From Corynebacterium sp. BD556 (GTDB taxonomy: Bacteria; Actinomycetota; Actinomycetes; Mycobacteriales; Mycobacteriaceae), in the NCBI RefSeq assembly GCF_038452275.1, contig NZ_CP141643.1:2046001-2110000 (forward strand): a DNA stretch of 64,000 nucleotides, read 5' to 3'. Below, in pieces: positions 1-8,222 of this stretch (position 1 is the first letter of the stretch; every line of letters begins with the position of its first letter). The notes beneath the pieces are model-generated. The model was given only the letters and a program-made list of their open reading frames with translations, ran no database searches and was not told the origin of the DNA. The position numbers were made by a program, and so were the translations under genes.

Positions 1-1
1 G

Positions 2-334
2 GGGGTGAATCGTCGAGAAGCGAACGGCGATCCCACAGCCCACGCGGAGGTTGAGGCTTTGCGTGACGCGGCCGCGACCTTAGGCACGTGGCGCCTCGAC
101 GGTTGTGAGCTGGTAGTGACCCTCGAGCCGTGCACGATGTGCGCCGGCGCGATCCTCGGCGCGCGCATCGACAGCCTCGTTTTCGGGGCGTGGGAGCCAA
201 AGACTGGAGCTGTGGGTTCGCTTTTCGACGCGCTGCGCGATCCGCACCACCTCCACCGCGTGCAGGTGCGCGCAGGGGTGCTCGCGGAAGAAAACGCCCG
301 CATTCTCAGCGATTTTTTCGCACGCCTGCGCTGA
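2..334 (+). CDS. tadA: tRNA-specific adenosine deaminase (TadA), 5' truncated by window edge
   Basis: This is the C-terminal part of the zinc enzyme that converts adenosine 34 to inosine in tRNA-Arg(ACG). The deaminase signature is complete: HAEVEAL supplies the zinc His and the proton-shuttle Glu, and PCTMCAGA supplies the two zinc Cys. Only about 110 of the usual ~150 residues lie in the window. The frame is open to the first base, so the GTG at 5 is most likely internal. A tRNA-Ser gene follows about 350 bp downstream, as in related actinobacteria. Confidence 0.93.
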   Translation, partial: GVNRREANGDPTAHAEVEALRDAAATLGTWRLDGCELVVTLEPCTMCAGAILGARIDSLVFGAWEPKTGAVGSLFDALRDPHHLHRVQVRAGVLAEENARILSDFFARLR

Positions 335-420
335 AGCGTCACACAATCGTTACCCCCAGCGCCCCACAATGTCGTTATGGTGGGGTTTGTTAGCTAAAAA
401 ACAAACGAAGGAGATTAAAC

Positions 421-627
421 ATGGCACTCGAAGGAAAAGGCGACCAGCTCAAAGGCAAAGTCAAGGAAGCCGCAGGCGACCTGAGCGATAACACCGACCT
501 GCAAAACGAAGGTAAGGCTGACCAGCTCGGCGGCGCCGCCAAGGAGAAGCTCAGCGAGGCCCGCGACGCCATCAAGGACAAGGCGAACGAGGTCGCCGCC
601 AACCTCAAGGACCGTTTGGATAAGTAG
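421..627 (+). CDS. CsbD family stress-associated protein
   Basis: A 68-residue hydrophilic protein of the CsbD family. It has the typical opening (GKGDQLKGKVKEAAGDL) and a second similar half (EGKADQLGGAAKEKL), predicted to form amphipathic helices. It has no signal peptide or Cys. The ATG is preceded by a good ribosome site (AAGGAG, about 7 nt upstream), and a -10-like TATGGT lies near 373-378. Family members are general-stress proteins of unknown molecular function. It stands alone between tadA and tRNA-Ser. Confidence 0.85.
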   Translation: MALEGKGDQLKGKVKEAAGDLSDNTDLQNEGKADQLGGAAKEKLSEARDAIKDKANEVAANLKDRLDK

Positions 628-679
628 TAGCTGAGAAGCAATTTGGTTTGGCGGGCTCGCTGCCGTTAATCTGGTTGGC

Positions 680-767
680 GGTAGCGTGTCCGAGCGGCCG
701 AAGGTACTCGCCTCGAAAGCGAGTGAGGGTAAAACCTCCGCGGGTTCAAATCCCGCCGCTACCGCCA
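680..767 (+). tRNA. tRNA-Ser (anticodon CGA)
   Basis: The acceptor stem GGTAGCG pairs with CGCTACC, followed by discriminator G and an encoded CCA. The anticodon loop CTCGAAA gives CGA at 714-716. It has the long variable arm of class II serine tRNAs and a T arm with GTTCAAA. Length is 88 nt including CCA. Confidence 0.96.
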
Positions 768-776
768 ACGTAGAAA

Positions 777-808
777 CGAAACCCCTGACCTGCAGGTCAG
801 GGGTTTCG
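777..808 (+). terminator. Intrinsic terminator after tRNA-Ser
   Basis: A perfect inverted repeat, CGAAACCCCTGACC / GGTCAGGGGTTTCG, around a TGCA loop begins ten bases after the tRNA CCA. The stem is 14 bp and the 3' arm carries TTT. Confidence 0.75.
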
Positions 809-869
809 TCGTCCCCGGCATATAAGATGGCGGGGGCACCTGAAACCCACATTCAACCGCGGAAAGTTT

Positions 870-3305
870 ATGGCTGATTTCCTCTACCGGCTCGGTCGCT
901 GGTCTTACCTACACAAATGGCGTGTCATTGCCACCTGGCTGCTTTTGTTGGCCGCCACGGCGGCGGGCGCGGTCACCCTGCACAAGCCCTTCACCTCAGA
1001 GTTTGCTATCTCCGGCACACCTTCGATCGACGCGCTTTCCACGCTGGAGGAAAACTTCCCAGGCACCGGCGATATCGCCACAGCCCCGACGGTTAACTTG
1101 GTGTTCGCCGCCCCGGAGGGCCAGACCCTAGACCAGCCGCACAACATGCGGGCAATGGACGCGACGGTCAACCACGTGCGTGAGAAGTTACCGGGCATTA
1201 AAAACACGGAGCGTTTTGGCAACCCCGTCATCGTGAACGAGGATCTGAGCAGGCAGATCATTGGGCAGATGACCGAGATGGGCATGCCGGAGGCGACTGC
1301 CCGCCAAGACGCCTTCAATCTGCGCACCCTTTCTGAGGACAAACGTATCGCTTACACCTCTTTCGACTTCGCCGCCGAAAGTTCCATGACGGTCACGGAT
1401 GAGGAACGCGAAGCTGTCAACGAGGCGATGGAGCTTGGCCGCTCCAATGGTTTGACGGTGGAGGCCGGCGGAGCGGGTTTCGGTGACCCCATTGAGATCA
1501 AGACCGGCAGTGAGCTGGTCGGCCTCGGCGTGGCCTTCGTGGTGCTTTTGATCACTTTCGGTTCTTTAATTGCTGCTTCCATGCCGGTGATCACAGCCGT
1601 GATCGGTGTGGGCATCGGTGCGTTGCTGATCTTGTTGACGACCCATTTCGTTGAGCTTAACGACGTCACCCCGGTGCTGGCCGTCATGCTCGGTTTGGCC
1701 GTAGGTATCGACTACGCCCTGTTTATCCTGTCGCGTTTCCGTCAGGAAAGGCACACCCTTCCGGGCCCCGATGCGGCTGGGTTGGCCGTGGGCACCGCCG
1801 GCTCCTCGGTTGTTTTTGCCGGTGCGACGGTTTTTACCGCGCTGGTGGCACTTTCGCTCGCTGGCATTGAGTTCCTCACCTGGATGGGTTTGGCGGCGGC
1901 CGTGACAGTTTTGCTTTCCGTGCTCATCGCGCTCACCCTCATCCCAGCGTTGCTGGGTGCGTGGGGTGAGCGTTCTTTCGGTGTGCGCATCCCCGGGGTG
2001 GCGGGCCATAAAGGTCCCGGTTCACGCCCGGCGAAGGACCTGACACGCAAATCCATGGGCCGCAGTTGGGTGCGGTTCGTGCGGCGCTTTCCCGCCCTGG
2101 TGATGGCCGTGGTGATCCTGGGGTTAAGTGCCGCTTCGTTGCCGGTGCTCAATTTGGAGATGGCCCTTCCGGCCGATACCACCTCCGACAAGGACACCAC
2201 CCAACGCAAGGCAGCCGACCTCATGGCGGAGGGCTTCGGTGCCGGCGTCAACGGGCAGTTCATGGTGATCGTGGACGCCCACGACGTCAACCCGACGTCG
2301 GAGGCGCTCAAACCCTACATAGATGCGATGCCCGACGAGGTCGGCGGCGAAGTGAAGAAGGCCTCCCTGGCGTCCTTCCTTTACGCGGTTAACCAAGCCA
2401 AAAGCGTCAACGGCATCCGGCATGCCCAGCTCATCAATGTCAACGAGGACTTCACCGCCGCTCAGGTGGTGGCTACGCCGGTGAGCGGGCCGGAGGAGGA
2501 CTACACCCTCGCCGTGGCTGACGGGTTAAGCGCAACCGCCAAGCAGGTGGAAGACACCACCGGTGTGAAAATTGGGCTGACGGGTTTGGCGGCGGTGCAA
2601 ATGGACATCACCAAGGAACTGGGCAAAGCCATGCCTTTGTATTTGGCGGTGGTGGTGGGCCTGGCGATCCTGCTGCTGATCTTGGTGTTTCGCTCCATCA
2701 TGGTCCCCGTCATCGCTGGCCTGGGCTTCCTGCTTTCCGTAGGCGCGGCCTTTGGTGTCACCGTCGCGGTGTTCCAACAGGGCTTCACCGGGTTGGTTAA
2801 CACACCAGGCCCCATTTTGTCGTTCATGCCGATCTTCCTCATCGGCGTGACTTTCGGTTTGGCGATGGACTACCAAGTCTTTTTGGTCACCCGCATGCGG
2901 GAGCGCTACCTGGAGGCGCGCGACAACGACGACGAGCACCCGGAAATCGCGGCGGTGGAAGCCTCCACAGTGGAAGGCTTCGCCCAGGGCGCTCGCGTGG
3001 TAACAGCGGCCGCGATCATCATGATCGCCGTTTTTGTGGCGTTCATTGACCAACCGTTGCCTTTCATCAAAATCTTCGGCTTCGCCCTCGGCGCCGCAGT
3101 GCTTTTCGACGCCTTCTTCGTGCGCATGGCACTGGTTCCTGCGACCATGTTCATCTTGGGCCGCGCCACTTGGTGGATGCCGCAGTGGATGGACCGCATC
3201 CTGCCGGATCTGGATGTGGAAGGAACCGGCCTGGAGGAGAAGTTTGAAGAAAGGCGCGGGGCTGGGGGCGTCGAAAAGCACGAAAGCGTAGAGGCACAAC
3301 AATGA
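870..3305 (+). CDS. MMPL/RND family transporter
   Basis: An 811-residue proton-driven RND-superfamily exporter of the MMPL class, which in Mycobacteriales moves lipids or cell-envelope precursors. It shows two repeats, each with a large extracytoplasmic loop followed by a block of membrane helices. Both proton-relay Asp-Tyr pairs are present: AVGIDYALF (Asp about residue 281) and LAMDYQVFL (about residue 667). The C-terminus ends in a short charged cytosolic tail. A -10-like TATAAG lies about 45 bp upstream. The stop overlaps the tgt start in an ATGA, so the two are translationally coupled. The substrate cannot be read from sequence. Confidence 0.88.
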   Translation: MADFLYRLGRWSYLHKWRVIATWLLLLAATAAGAVTLHKPFTSEFAISGTPSIDALSTLEENFPGTGDIATAPTVNLVFAAPEGQTLDQPHNMRAMDATVNHVREKLPGIKNTERFGNPVIVNEDLSRQIIGQMTEMGMPEATARQDAFNLRTLSEDKRIAYTSFDFAAESSMTVTDEEREAVNEAMELGRSNGLTVEAGGAGFGDPIEIKTGSELVGLGVAFVVLLITFGSLIAASMPVITAVIGVGIGALLILLTTHFVELNDVTPVLAVMLGLAVGIDYALFILSRFRQERHTLPGPDAAGLAVGTAGSSVVFAGATVFTALVALSLAGIEFLTWMGLAAAVTVLLSVLIALTLIPALLGAWGERSFGVRIPGVAGHKGPGSRPAKDLTRKSMGRSWVRFVRRFPALVMAVVILGLSAASLPVLNLEMALPADTTSDKDTTQRKAADLMAEGFGAGVNGQFMVIVDAHDVNPTSEALKPYIDAMPDEVGGEVKKASLASFLYAVNQAKSVNGIRHAQLINVNEDFTAAQVVATPVSGPEEDYTLAVADGLSATAKQVEDTTGVKIGLTGLAAVQMDITKELGKAMPLYLAVVVGLAILLLILVFRSIMVPVIAGLGFLLSVGAAFGVTVAVFQQGFTGLVNTPGPILSFMPIFLIGVTFGLAMDYQVFLVTRMRERYLEARDNDDEHPEIAAVEASTVEGFAQGARVVTAAAIIMIAVFVAFIDQPLPFIKIFGFALGAAVLFDAFFVRMALVPATMFILGRATWWMPQWMDRILPDLDVEGTGLEEKFEERRGAGGVEKHESVEAQQ

Positions 3306-4552
3306 GCGAAGATCTTTCCTTCGAGATCACCACCACCCTGAACGACGCCCCCGGCAAACACGGGCGCACCGGAATCATCCACACACCCCACGGCGATATA
3401 GCCACCCCAGCATTTATCCCCGTGGCGACGAAAGCGACAGTTAAAACCCTCACCCCCGAGCAGATCCGCTCAACAGGAGCACAAGCGATCCTGTCCAACG
3501 CCTACCACCTCTACCTGCAACCCGGCCCCGACATCGTGGACGAAGCCGGGGGAGTAGCCGCCTTCGAAAACTGGCACGGCCCCACCTACACCGACTCCGG
3601 CGGCTTCCAAGTGATGAGCCTGGGCGTCGGGTTCAAAAAAGTCCTCGCCATGGACACCGCCGGGCTGACCGAAAAAGACATCCGCGCCGCCAACAAAGAG
3701 CGCATGGCGCGTGTCGACGACGACGGCGTCGACTTCAAAAGCTTCATCGACGGCTCCACCCACCGCTTCACCCCCGAAGTCTCAATGCAGATCCAACACC
3801 AACTAGGTGCCGACATCATGTTCGCCTTCGACGAGCTGACCACACTCATAGATACCCGCCAGTACCAAGAACACTCAGTGGAACGGACCCGACAATGGGC
3901 GAAACGTTGCCTAGACGAACACGAACGCCTCACCAACGAGCGGACTGAAAAACCCACACAATCCCTGTGGGGAGTTGTGCAAGGTGCACAATACGAGGAC
4001 CTCCGACGCCTGGCCACCCGAGGCCTTCTCGAACTCGACGCCACAGCCCGCGCAGAAGGAAAGCGCGGCTTCGGTGGCTTCGGCATCGGCGGCGCCCTCG
4101 AAAAAGAAAACCTAGGCACCATCGTCGGCTGGGTAACAGACGAGCTGCCAGCCGATAAACCACGCCACCTACTGGGCATTTCCGAACCAGACGACATCTT
4201 TACCGCAGTCGAAGCCGGAGCCGACACCTTCGACTGCGTCGCCCCCACCCGACTCGGGCGTCATGGTGGCGTCTACACCCTCGACGGGCGCCTGAACCTC
4301 AGCGCTGCCCGCTTCCGCCGCGACTTCCGAGGCGTAGACGAAGAATTCGGCGGATACGTCTCCGAGAACTACTCCCGCGCCTACATCCACCACCTCCTGC
4401 GCGCAAAGGAGTTTCTCGCCGGCACTCTATGCACAATGCACAACGTCGAATTCATGGTCAGGCTTGTGGATAACATCCGCACCGCTATCGACGAGGGACA
4501 ATACGAACAGTTCCGCGACGAGTTCTTACAGCGCTACTACTCGGCGGGGTAA
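3302..4552 (+). CDS. tgt: tRNA-guanine transglycosylase (queuine/preQ1), divergent form
   Basis: A 416-residue TIM-barrel enzyme that swaps guanine 34 of GUN tRNAs for a 7-deazaguanine base. The general base sits in TDSGGFQVMS (Asp98) and the nucleophile in DCVAPTR (Asp311). Against well-studied bacterial Tgt, the three zinc Cys positions carry Phe349, Gly351 and Ser354, and only His380 remains. The specificity loop reads GIGGALEKE where bacterial enzymes have GGLAVGE. The start overlaps mmpL by 4 bp. The neighbours yhhQ and gluQ support a queuosine role. Base specificity (queuine or preQ1) is uncertain. Confidence 0.92.
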   Translation: MSEDLSFEITTTLNDAPGKHGRTGIIHTPHGDIATPAFIPVATKATVKTLTPEQIRSTGAQAILSNAYHLYLQPGPDIVDEAGGVAAFENWHGPTYTDSGGFQVMSLGVGFKKVLAMDTAGLTEKDIRAANKERMARVDDDGVDFKSFIDGSTHRFTPEVSMQIQHQLGADIMFAFDELTTLIDTRQYQEHSVERTRQWAKRCLDEHERLTNERTEKPTQSLWGVVQGAQYEDLRRLATRGLLELDATARAEGKRGFGGFGIGGALEKENLGTIVGWVTDELPADKPRHLLGISEPDDIFTAVEAGADTFDCVAPTRLGRHGGVYTLDGRLNLSAARFRRDFRGVDEEFGGYVSENYSRAYIHHLLRAKEFLAGTLCTMHNVEFMVRLVDNIRTAIDEGQYEQFRDEFLQRYYSAG

Positions 4553-4583
4553 AAAAGGGGCTCGCCGCTTAGCTGCCGCTGCA

Positions 4584-5225
4584 CTAAAGCGCGTCCTCAG
4601 CGCGGCGAACCCACGCAACCACAGCGTAAGTCAACGGCATCACGAGAACCTCCATCAGGGTTTTCCACAAGAAACCGACAACAACATAGTTAACAAACTG
4701 GCCCGGAGTATCAATGCCGATAACCGCGGCAGCGATCGCACAGAACAAAAGAGTGTCCGCAAACTCGCCCACGATCGTCGAACCGATCAGACGCGCCCAC
4801 AGATTGCCAGCGCCAAAGCGATCCTTCATCCGCTGCAACACCCAAGCGTTGAGAAGCTGCCCCACCACATAACCCGCCAAAGAAGCAGTGACGATCCGCG
4901 GCAACAACCCAAGAACACTCGCGAAGGTGTCCTGGGCATCATAAAAATCTGCAGCGGGAAGCCAAATCGCAATGTAGAACGACACAATGCCCATCAAAGC
5001 GATACCAAAACCAGTGAACACGGCGCGCCGGGCGGCGCGGAAACCATAGACCTCAGCGATGACATCACCGATGACATAGGAGATAGGAAAGAGAAAGAAA
5101 GCCCCGTCGGTAATCAGCGGGCCAATCTCAACACCCTTTTGCGCAGTGATGTTTGAGATAAGAAACACCGCACAAAACACGGCAACAAGGACAGGATAAG
5201 CAGAACGGGTAGAAGCGTAACTCAC
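4584..5225 (-). CDS. yhhQ: Queuosine precursor transporter (YhhQ/COG1738 family)
   Basis: A 213-residue integral membrane protein with about six hydrophobic segments and the family's LISNITAQK and FFLFPISYVIGDVIAEVYG signatures. YhhQ proteins import 7-deazaguanine precursors such as preQ0/preQ1 or queuine. I chose the GTG at 5223-5225 because upstream in-frame codons run into gluQ on the other strand, and a TAGAAT box lies 7 nt upstream, so the mRNA is probably leaderless. It is convergent with tgt and divergent from gluQ. Confidence 0.88.
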   Translation of the reverse strand: MSYASTRSAYPVLVAVFCAVFLISNITAQKGVEIGPLITDGAFFLFPISYVIGDVIAEVYGFRAARRAVFTGFGIALMGIVSFYIAIWLPAADFYDAQDTFASVLGLLPRIVTASLAGYVVGQLLNAWVLQRMKDRFGAGNLWARLIGSTIVGEFADTLLFCAIAAAVIGIDTPGQFVNYVVVGFLWKTLMEVLVMPLTYAVVAWVRRAEDAL

Positions 5226-5243
5226 TCGTAATATTCTAAAGCC
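5226..5243. promoter_or_regulatory. 18-bp divergent leaderless promoter (yhhQ / gluQ)
   Basis: Only 18 bp separate the two start codons. On the + strand TATTCT (5232-5237) lies 6 nt before the gluQ ATG. On the - strand TAGAAT (5238-5233) lies 7 nt before the yhhQ GTG. The two -10 hexamers share five bases, so the two promoters should compete for polymerase. Their -35 regions fall inside the opposite gene. Confidence 0.6.
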
Positions 5244-6143
5244 ATGAGCGCTGGTAGATACGCACCCTCGCCAAGCGGCGACCTGCACTTCGGAAACCTG
5301 CGCACCGCCATGCTCGCGTGGCTGTTCGCCCGCCAGTCGGGCCGTAAATTTTACCTGCGCGTCGAGGACATCGATTCGGAGCGTTCCTCCGCCGAGTCGG
5401 CCGAGCGCCAGATCGAGGACCTGACATCGCTGGGGTTGGATTTCGACCCGCCGGTGGTCTACCAGTCCGCGCGCGGGGCGCTGTACGAGGCCGCCCTGTC
5501 GCGCCTGCCGGTCTACGAATGCTACTGCACCCGCCGCGACATCCGCGAAGCAGCCGGCGCACCCCACATCCAGCCCGGAATGTACCCCGGCACCTGCAGA
5601 AACCTCACTGAGAAGCAAAGGGAAACCCAACGCTTTCAGCTCACCGCCGAAGGCCGCCTCCCCGCCCTGCGCCTGCGCGCCGCCGTGCCCGAATGGAGCG
5701 TGCGCGACTACTACCGAGGCACGTACACGGGGCCCGTCGACGACGTCGTACTCAAACGCGGCGGCAACCTCAACCAAGCTCAAGCCGGTGACTGGGCCTA
5801 CAACCTCGCCGTCGTCGTCGATGATGGCGAGTTCCTTGTAGACCAAGTCGTGCGCGGTGACGACCTGCTTGACTCCGCCCCCGCCCAGGCGTACATCGCC
5901 TCGCTGTTGGGCTACGCGGAACCGGAGTACGTGCACGTGCCGCTGGTTGTAAACACATCCGGGAAGCGTCTGGCCAAGCGTGACGGAGCCGTCACCCTGC
6001 GCCAGATGGGGCTCGACGTGGCGTGGGAAGAACTGGCCCGGTCGGTCGGGTGCGCCGGGGTTCGCTCGGCAGGGGAGCTACTGGAAGTGTTCGACCCGTT
6101 GCGGCTGCAGCGGGATCCATGGGTGTGGGGGTTATCGGGGTAA
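5244..6143 (+). CDS. gluQ: Glutamyl-Q tRNA(Asp) synthetase
   Basis: A 299-residue truncated GluRS paralogue that attaches glutamate to the queuosine at position 34 of tRNA-Asp. The class I motifs are HFGN (HIGH-like, in [12 protein letters not shown]) and KRLAKRDGA (KMSKS-like). The zinc site Cys-x-Cys ... Tyr-x3-Cys typical of GluQ is intact (CYC, then YPGTC). It lacks the anticodon-binding domain, as expected. Its presence implies that Q-modified tRNA-Asp exists in this cell, fitting tgt and yhhQ next door. The ATG has a TATTCT box 6 nt upstream. Confidence 0.93.
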   Translation: MSAGRYAPSPSGDLHFGNLRTAMLAWLFARQSGRKFYLRVEDIDSERSSAESAERQIEDLTSLGLDFDPPVVYQSARGALYEAALSRLPVYECYCTRRDIREAAGAPHIQPGMYPGTCRNLTEKQRETQRFQLTAEGRLPALRLRAAVPEWSVRDYYRGTYTGPVDDVVLKRGGNLNQAQAGDWAYNLAVVVDDGEFLVDQVVRGDDLLDSAPAQAYIASLLGYAEPEYVHVPLVVNTSGKRLAKRDGAVTLRQMGLDVAWEELARSVGCAGVRSAGELLEVFDPLRLQRDPWVWGLSG

Positions 6144-6154
6144 TAAAGCTAAGG

Positions 6155-6227
6155 GGCAGCGCGGCAAAAGGAGTAGCCGTCGGCTTTCCGTGAAATCAGG
6201 TAGCCCTCAATGAAAGGCCGCGCTGCC
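6155..6227. repeat. Inverted repeat, 11-bp arms, after gluQ
   Basis: GGCAGCGCGGC (6155-6165) and GCCGCGCTGCC (6217-6227) are perfect inverted copies separated by 51 nt, starting 12 bp after the gluQ stop. The arrangement could end transcription weakly or form part of an uncharacterised RNA. There is no U-tract. Confidence 0.5.
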
Positions 6228-6337
6228 AGTTACGCACTTTAGTCGTTTGGCAGTGGTCCCTGTCCAACCGTCGCCAGTGATGTATCTACTTGCTACTTAA
6301 CCCCACATTTTGTCGTGTAACCCCCAAAAAACACAAA

Positions 6338-6373
6338 ACCGGCGCCCCGGAAAACAAAAACCAAGGCGCCGGT
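6338..6373. repeat. Inverted repeat (possible terminator)
   Basis: ACCGGCGCC and GGCGCCGGT (9 bp) flank an A-rich 18-nt loop. It lies between gluQ (+) and tRNA-Ser (-) and could serve either side. Confidence 0.4.
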
Positions 6374-6382
6374 GTGTCCACC

Positions 6383-6419
6383 ATGTCGCGACTGATCTGT
6401 CAGCTATGTCGCGACTGAT
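6383..6419. repeat. 14-bp direct repeat ATGTCGCGACTGAT
   Basis: Two perfect copies (6383-6396 and 6406-6419) are separated by 9 bp, just beyond the 3' end of tRNA-Ser(GGA). Each copy contains the palindrome GTCGCGAC. The 280-bp stretch 6144-6424 holds no gene that I can support. Confidence 0.6.
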
Positions 6420-6424
6420 GGCAT

Positions 6425-6513
6425 TGGCGGAGGATGTGGGATTTGAACCCACGAGGGTATTGCTACCCGCACGCGTTCCAGGCGTGTGACATAGGCCGCT
6501 AGTCGAATCCTCC
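6425..6513 (-). tRNA. tRNA-Ser (anticodon GGA)
   Basis: On the minus strand the acceptor GGAGGAT pairs with ATCCTCC, followed by G and an encoded CCA. The anticodon loop CTGGAAC reads GGA (complement of 6477-6479). The long variable arm and GTTCAAAT T loop are typical of tRNA-Ser. Length is 89 nt. Confidence 0.96.
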
Positions 6514-6641
6514 AGAGTAGAAGCGCTTGAGCGCGTCGAGGGATAACTTTAGCCCACAGCGCGTGCAGGGACAAAATCACTGTTGAGAGGTTCAGGGTGG
6601 GTAGTTTTTGTGCCTGTTGATGGGAGGGGCTACAGTGTGGT

Positions 6642-6733
6642 GCAGGATCCCATGCGGTGCTTATCTTGTGAACTCCCCCAGGGCGGGAACGCAGCAAGGG
6701 TCAGCGAGCTCTGGCAGGTGCGTGGGGTCCCTT
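6642..6733 (+). ncRNA. ffs: Signal recognition particle RNA (4.5S, small bacterial type)
   Basis: The conserved SRP helix 8 core is visible: CCCCAGGGCGGGAAC, GCAGCAAGGGTCAGCG and GAGCTCTGGC around 6674-6715. The outer arms GGATCCCATGC and GCGTGGGGTCC pair to close a ~90-nt hairpin. It sits just upstream of aspT and dnaX, the usual place in Mycobacteriales. The ends are estimated from the pairing. Confidence 0.85.
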
Positions 6734-6950
6734 TATTTTGCCGGGGGGCAGTTTCAGGGTGAAGTGTTGGTTTGGTTTCGGTTGCGATCCTTTCTCGCGC
6801 TGGGGTTGACTCTGTGCGCTGGTGTGTGGTGGTTGGGGCTGTTTCTTCGTTGCGGGAGAGTCGGTGAGGCTGGGGCGCAGGTACGATGGCGGTGACAGTT
6901 TTTAGACGATCTTCGATCGCACGATCCATCTGACGGAAGTGATGTATCTC

Positions 6951-8222
6951 ATGTCCCTCCTTGACCTTGAGACGAACGAGCTGAAAGAACTCGCGGCGGA
7001 TGTGCGTGGGCGCTATGAGGAGCTGAAAGCCAAGAACCTCAATCTTGATTTGACCCGCGGCAAGCCTTCGGCGGAGCAGCTTGACTTCAGCAATGAAGTG
7101 CTTGGGCTGCCAGGTAAGGACACGTATAGGGACAAGACGGGCGCGGATGTGCGCAACTACGGAAATCTGCAGGGCATTGTGGATATTCGTGAGTTGTGGG
7201 CGGAGGTGCTCGGCGTGGATGCCGCGAATGTCATCGCTGGTGATTCTTCTTCGCTGAACATCATGTTCGATCTGATCTCCTGGGCTTTCACCTTCGGCAC
7301 GAACGATTCTGAGCGTGCTTGGCGCGAGGAGGAGGCGGTGAAGTGGATTTGTCCGGTGCCGGGCTATGACCGTCACTTTGCCATTACTGAGCAGTTTGGC
7401 TTCGAGATGGTTTCTGTGCCGATGTTGGACGATGGTCCGGACGTTGATGCTATTGAGAGGCTTGTGCAGGATCCGCAGGTGAAGGGCATGTGGGCTGTGC
7501 CGCTGTTTGGTAACCCGACGGGTGTGATCTACTCGCGTGAGGTAGTTGAGCGCCTCGCGGCGATGGAGACTGCGGCGCCGGATTTCCGCATCGTGTGGGA
7601 TAACGCCTACGCTGTGCACACGCTTGATGGGGAGTTGCCGGAGAACCCGGATGTGATTGCGTTGTCGGCGGCGAAGGGCCACCCGAACCGGTTTTGGTAT
7701 ATGAGCTCCACCTCGAAGATTACCTTGGCGGGTGCAGGTGTGTCCTTTTTCGCTTCTTCACAGGAGAACCTCGACTGGTACGCCTCCATCGCAGGTATTC
7801 GCGGGATCGGGCCGAATAAGGTCAATCAGCTTGCCCACGCGAGGTTTTTTGGCGACGCGGAAGGTGTCCGAGCTTTGATGCGCAGGCATGCGGGTTCGTT
7901 GGAGCCGAAGTTCCGTGCGGTCATCGACATTCTCGAAAGTCGTTTGGGTGAGTTCAGTGTGGCGAGGTGGACGCAGCCGCAGGGCGGCTACTTCATCTCT
8001 CTTGATGTGCTTGATGGTACTGCTACTCGTGTGTGGGAGTTGGCCAAGGATGCTGGCATTACGCTGACTAAAGCGGGTTCGGCTTTTCCGCACGGTGTGG
8101 ACCCAAATGACCGCCACATCCGTTTGGCGCCGTCGTTGCCGCCGCTTGCTGAGATTGTTGAGGCGATGGATGGTGTGGCGACGTGTGTGTTGCTGGCTGC
8201 CGTCGAAAAGCTTGGTGCGTAA
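6951..8222 (+). CDS. aspT: Aspartate aminotransferase, AspT type (fold-type I PLP)
   Basis: A 423-residue PLP enzyme very like the Corynebacterium AspT, interconverting aspartate/2-oxoglutarate with oxaloacetate/glutamate and supplying aspartate to the lysine branch. Visible landmarks are DLTRGKPS, the PLP-contact WDNAYAVH and the lysine-bearing STSKITLAGAG. I chose the ATG at 6951 for its fit to the family N-terminus and a GGAAG ribosome site; in-frame GTG 6939 and ATG 6942 are alternatives. The next gene starts at the base after its stop. Confidence 0.92.
   Translation: MSLLDLETNELKELAADVRGRYEELKAKNLNLDLTRGKPSAEQLDFSNEVLGLPGKDTYRDKTGADVRNYGNLQGIVDIRELWAEVLGVDAANVIAGDSSSLNIMFDLISWAFTFGTNDSERAWREEEAVKWICPVPGYDRHFAITEQFGFEMVSVPMLDDGPDVDAIERLVQDPQVKGMWAVPLFGNPTGVIYSREVVERLAAMETAAPDFRIVWDNAYAVHTLDGELPENPDVIALSAAKGHPNRFWYMSSTSKITLAGAGVSFFASSQENLDWYASIAGIRGIGPNKVNQLAHARFFGDAEGVRALMRRHAGSLEPKFRAVIDILESRLGEFSVARWTQPQGGYFISLDVLDGTATRVWELAKDAGITLTKAGSAFPHGVDPNDRHIRLAPSLPPLAEIVEAMDGVATCVLLAAVEKLGA

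Noticed and set aside
686..877. Open frame across tRNA-Ser(CGA) and its terminator
   Set aside because: It reads through a complete tRNA and hairpin and has no ribosome site or homology pattern; it is a frame shadow.
5226..5936. Long N-terminal extension of yhhQ opposite gluQ
   Set aside because: The extension is antisense to gluQ codons and lacks family features; the GTG with a -10 box at the right distance gives a normal-length transporter.
6630..7682. 350-codon frame on the minus strand
   Set aside because: It is antisense to aspT and SRP RNA and Arg/His-rich, a typical high-GC shadow.
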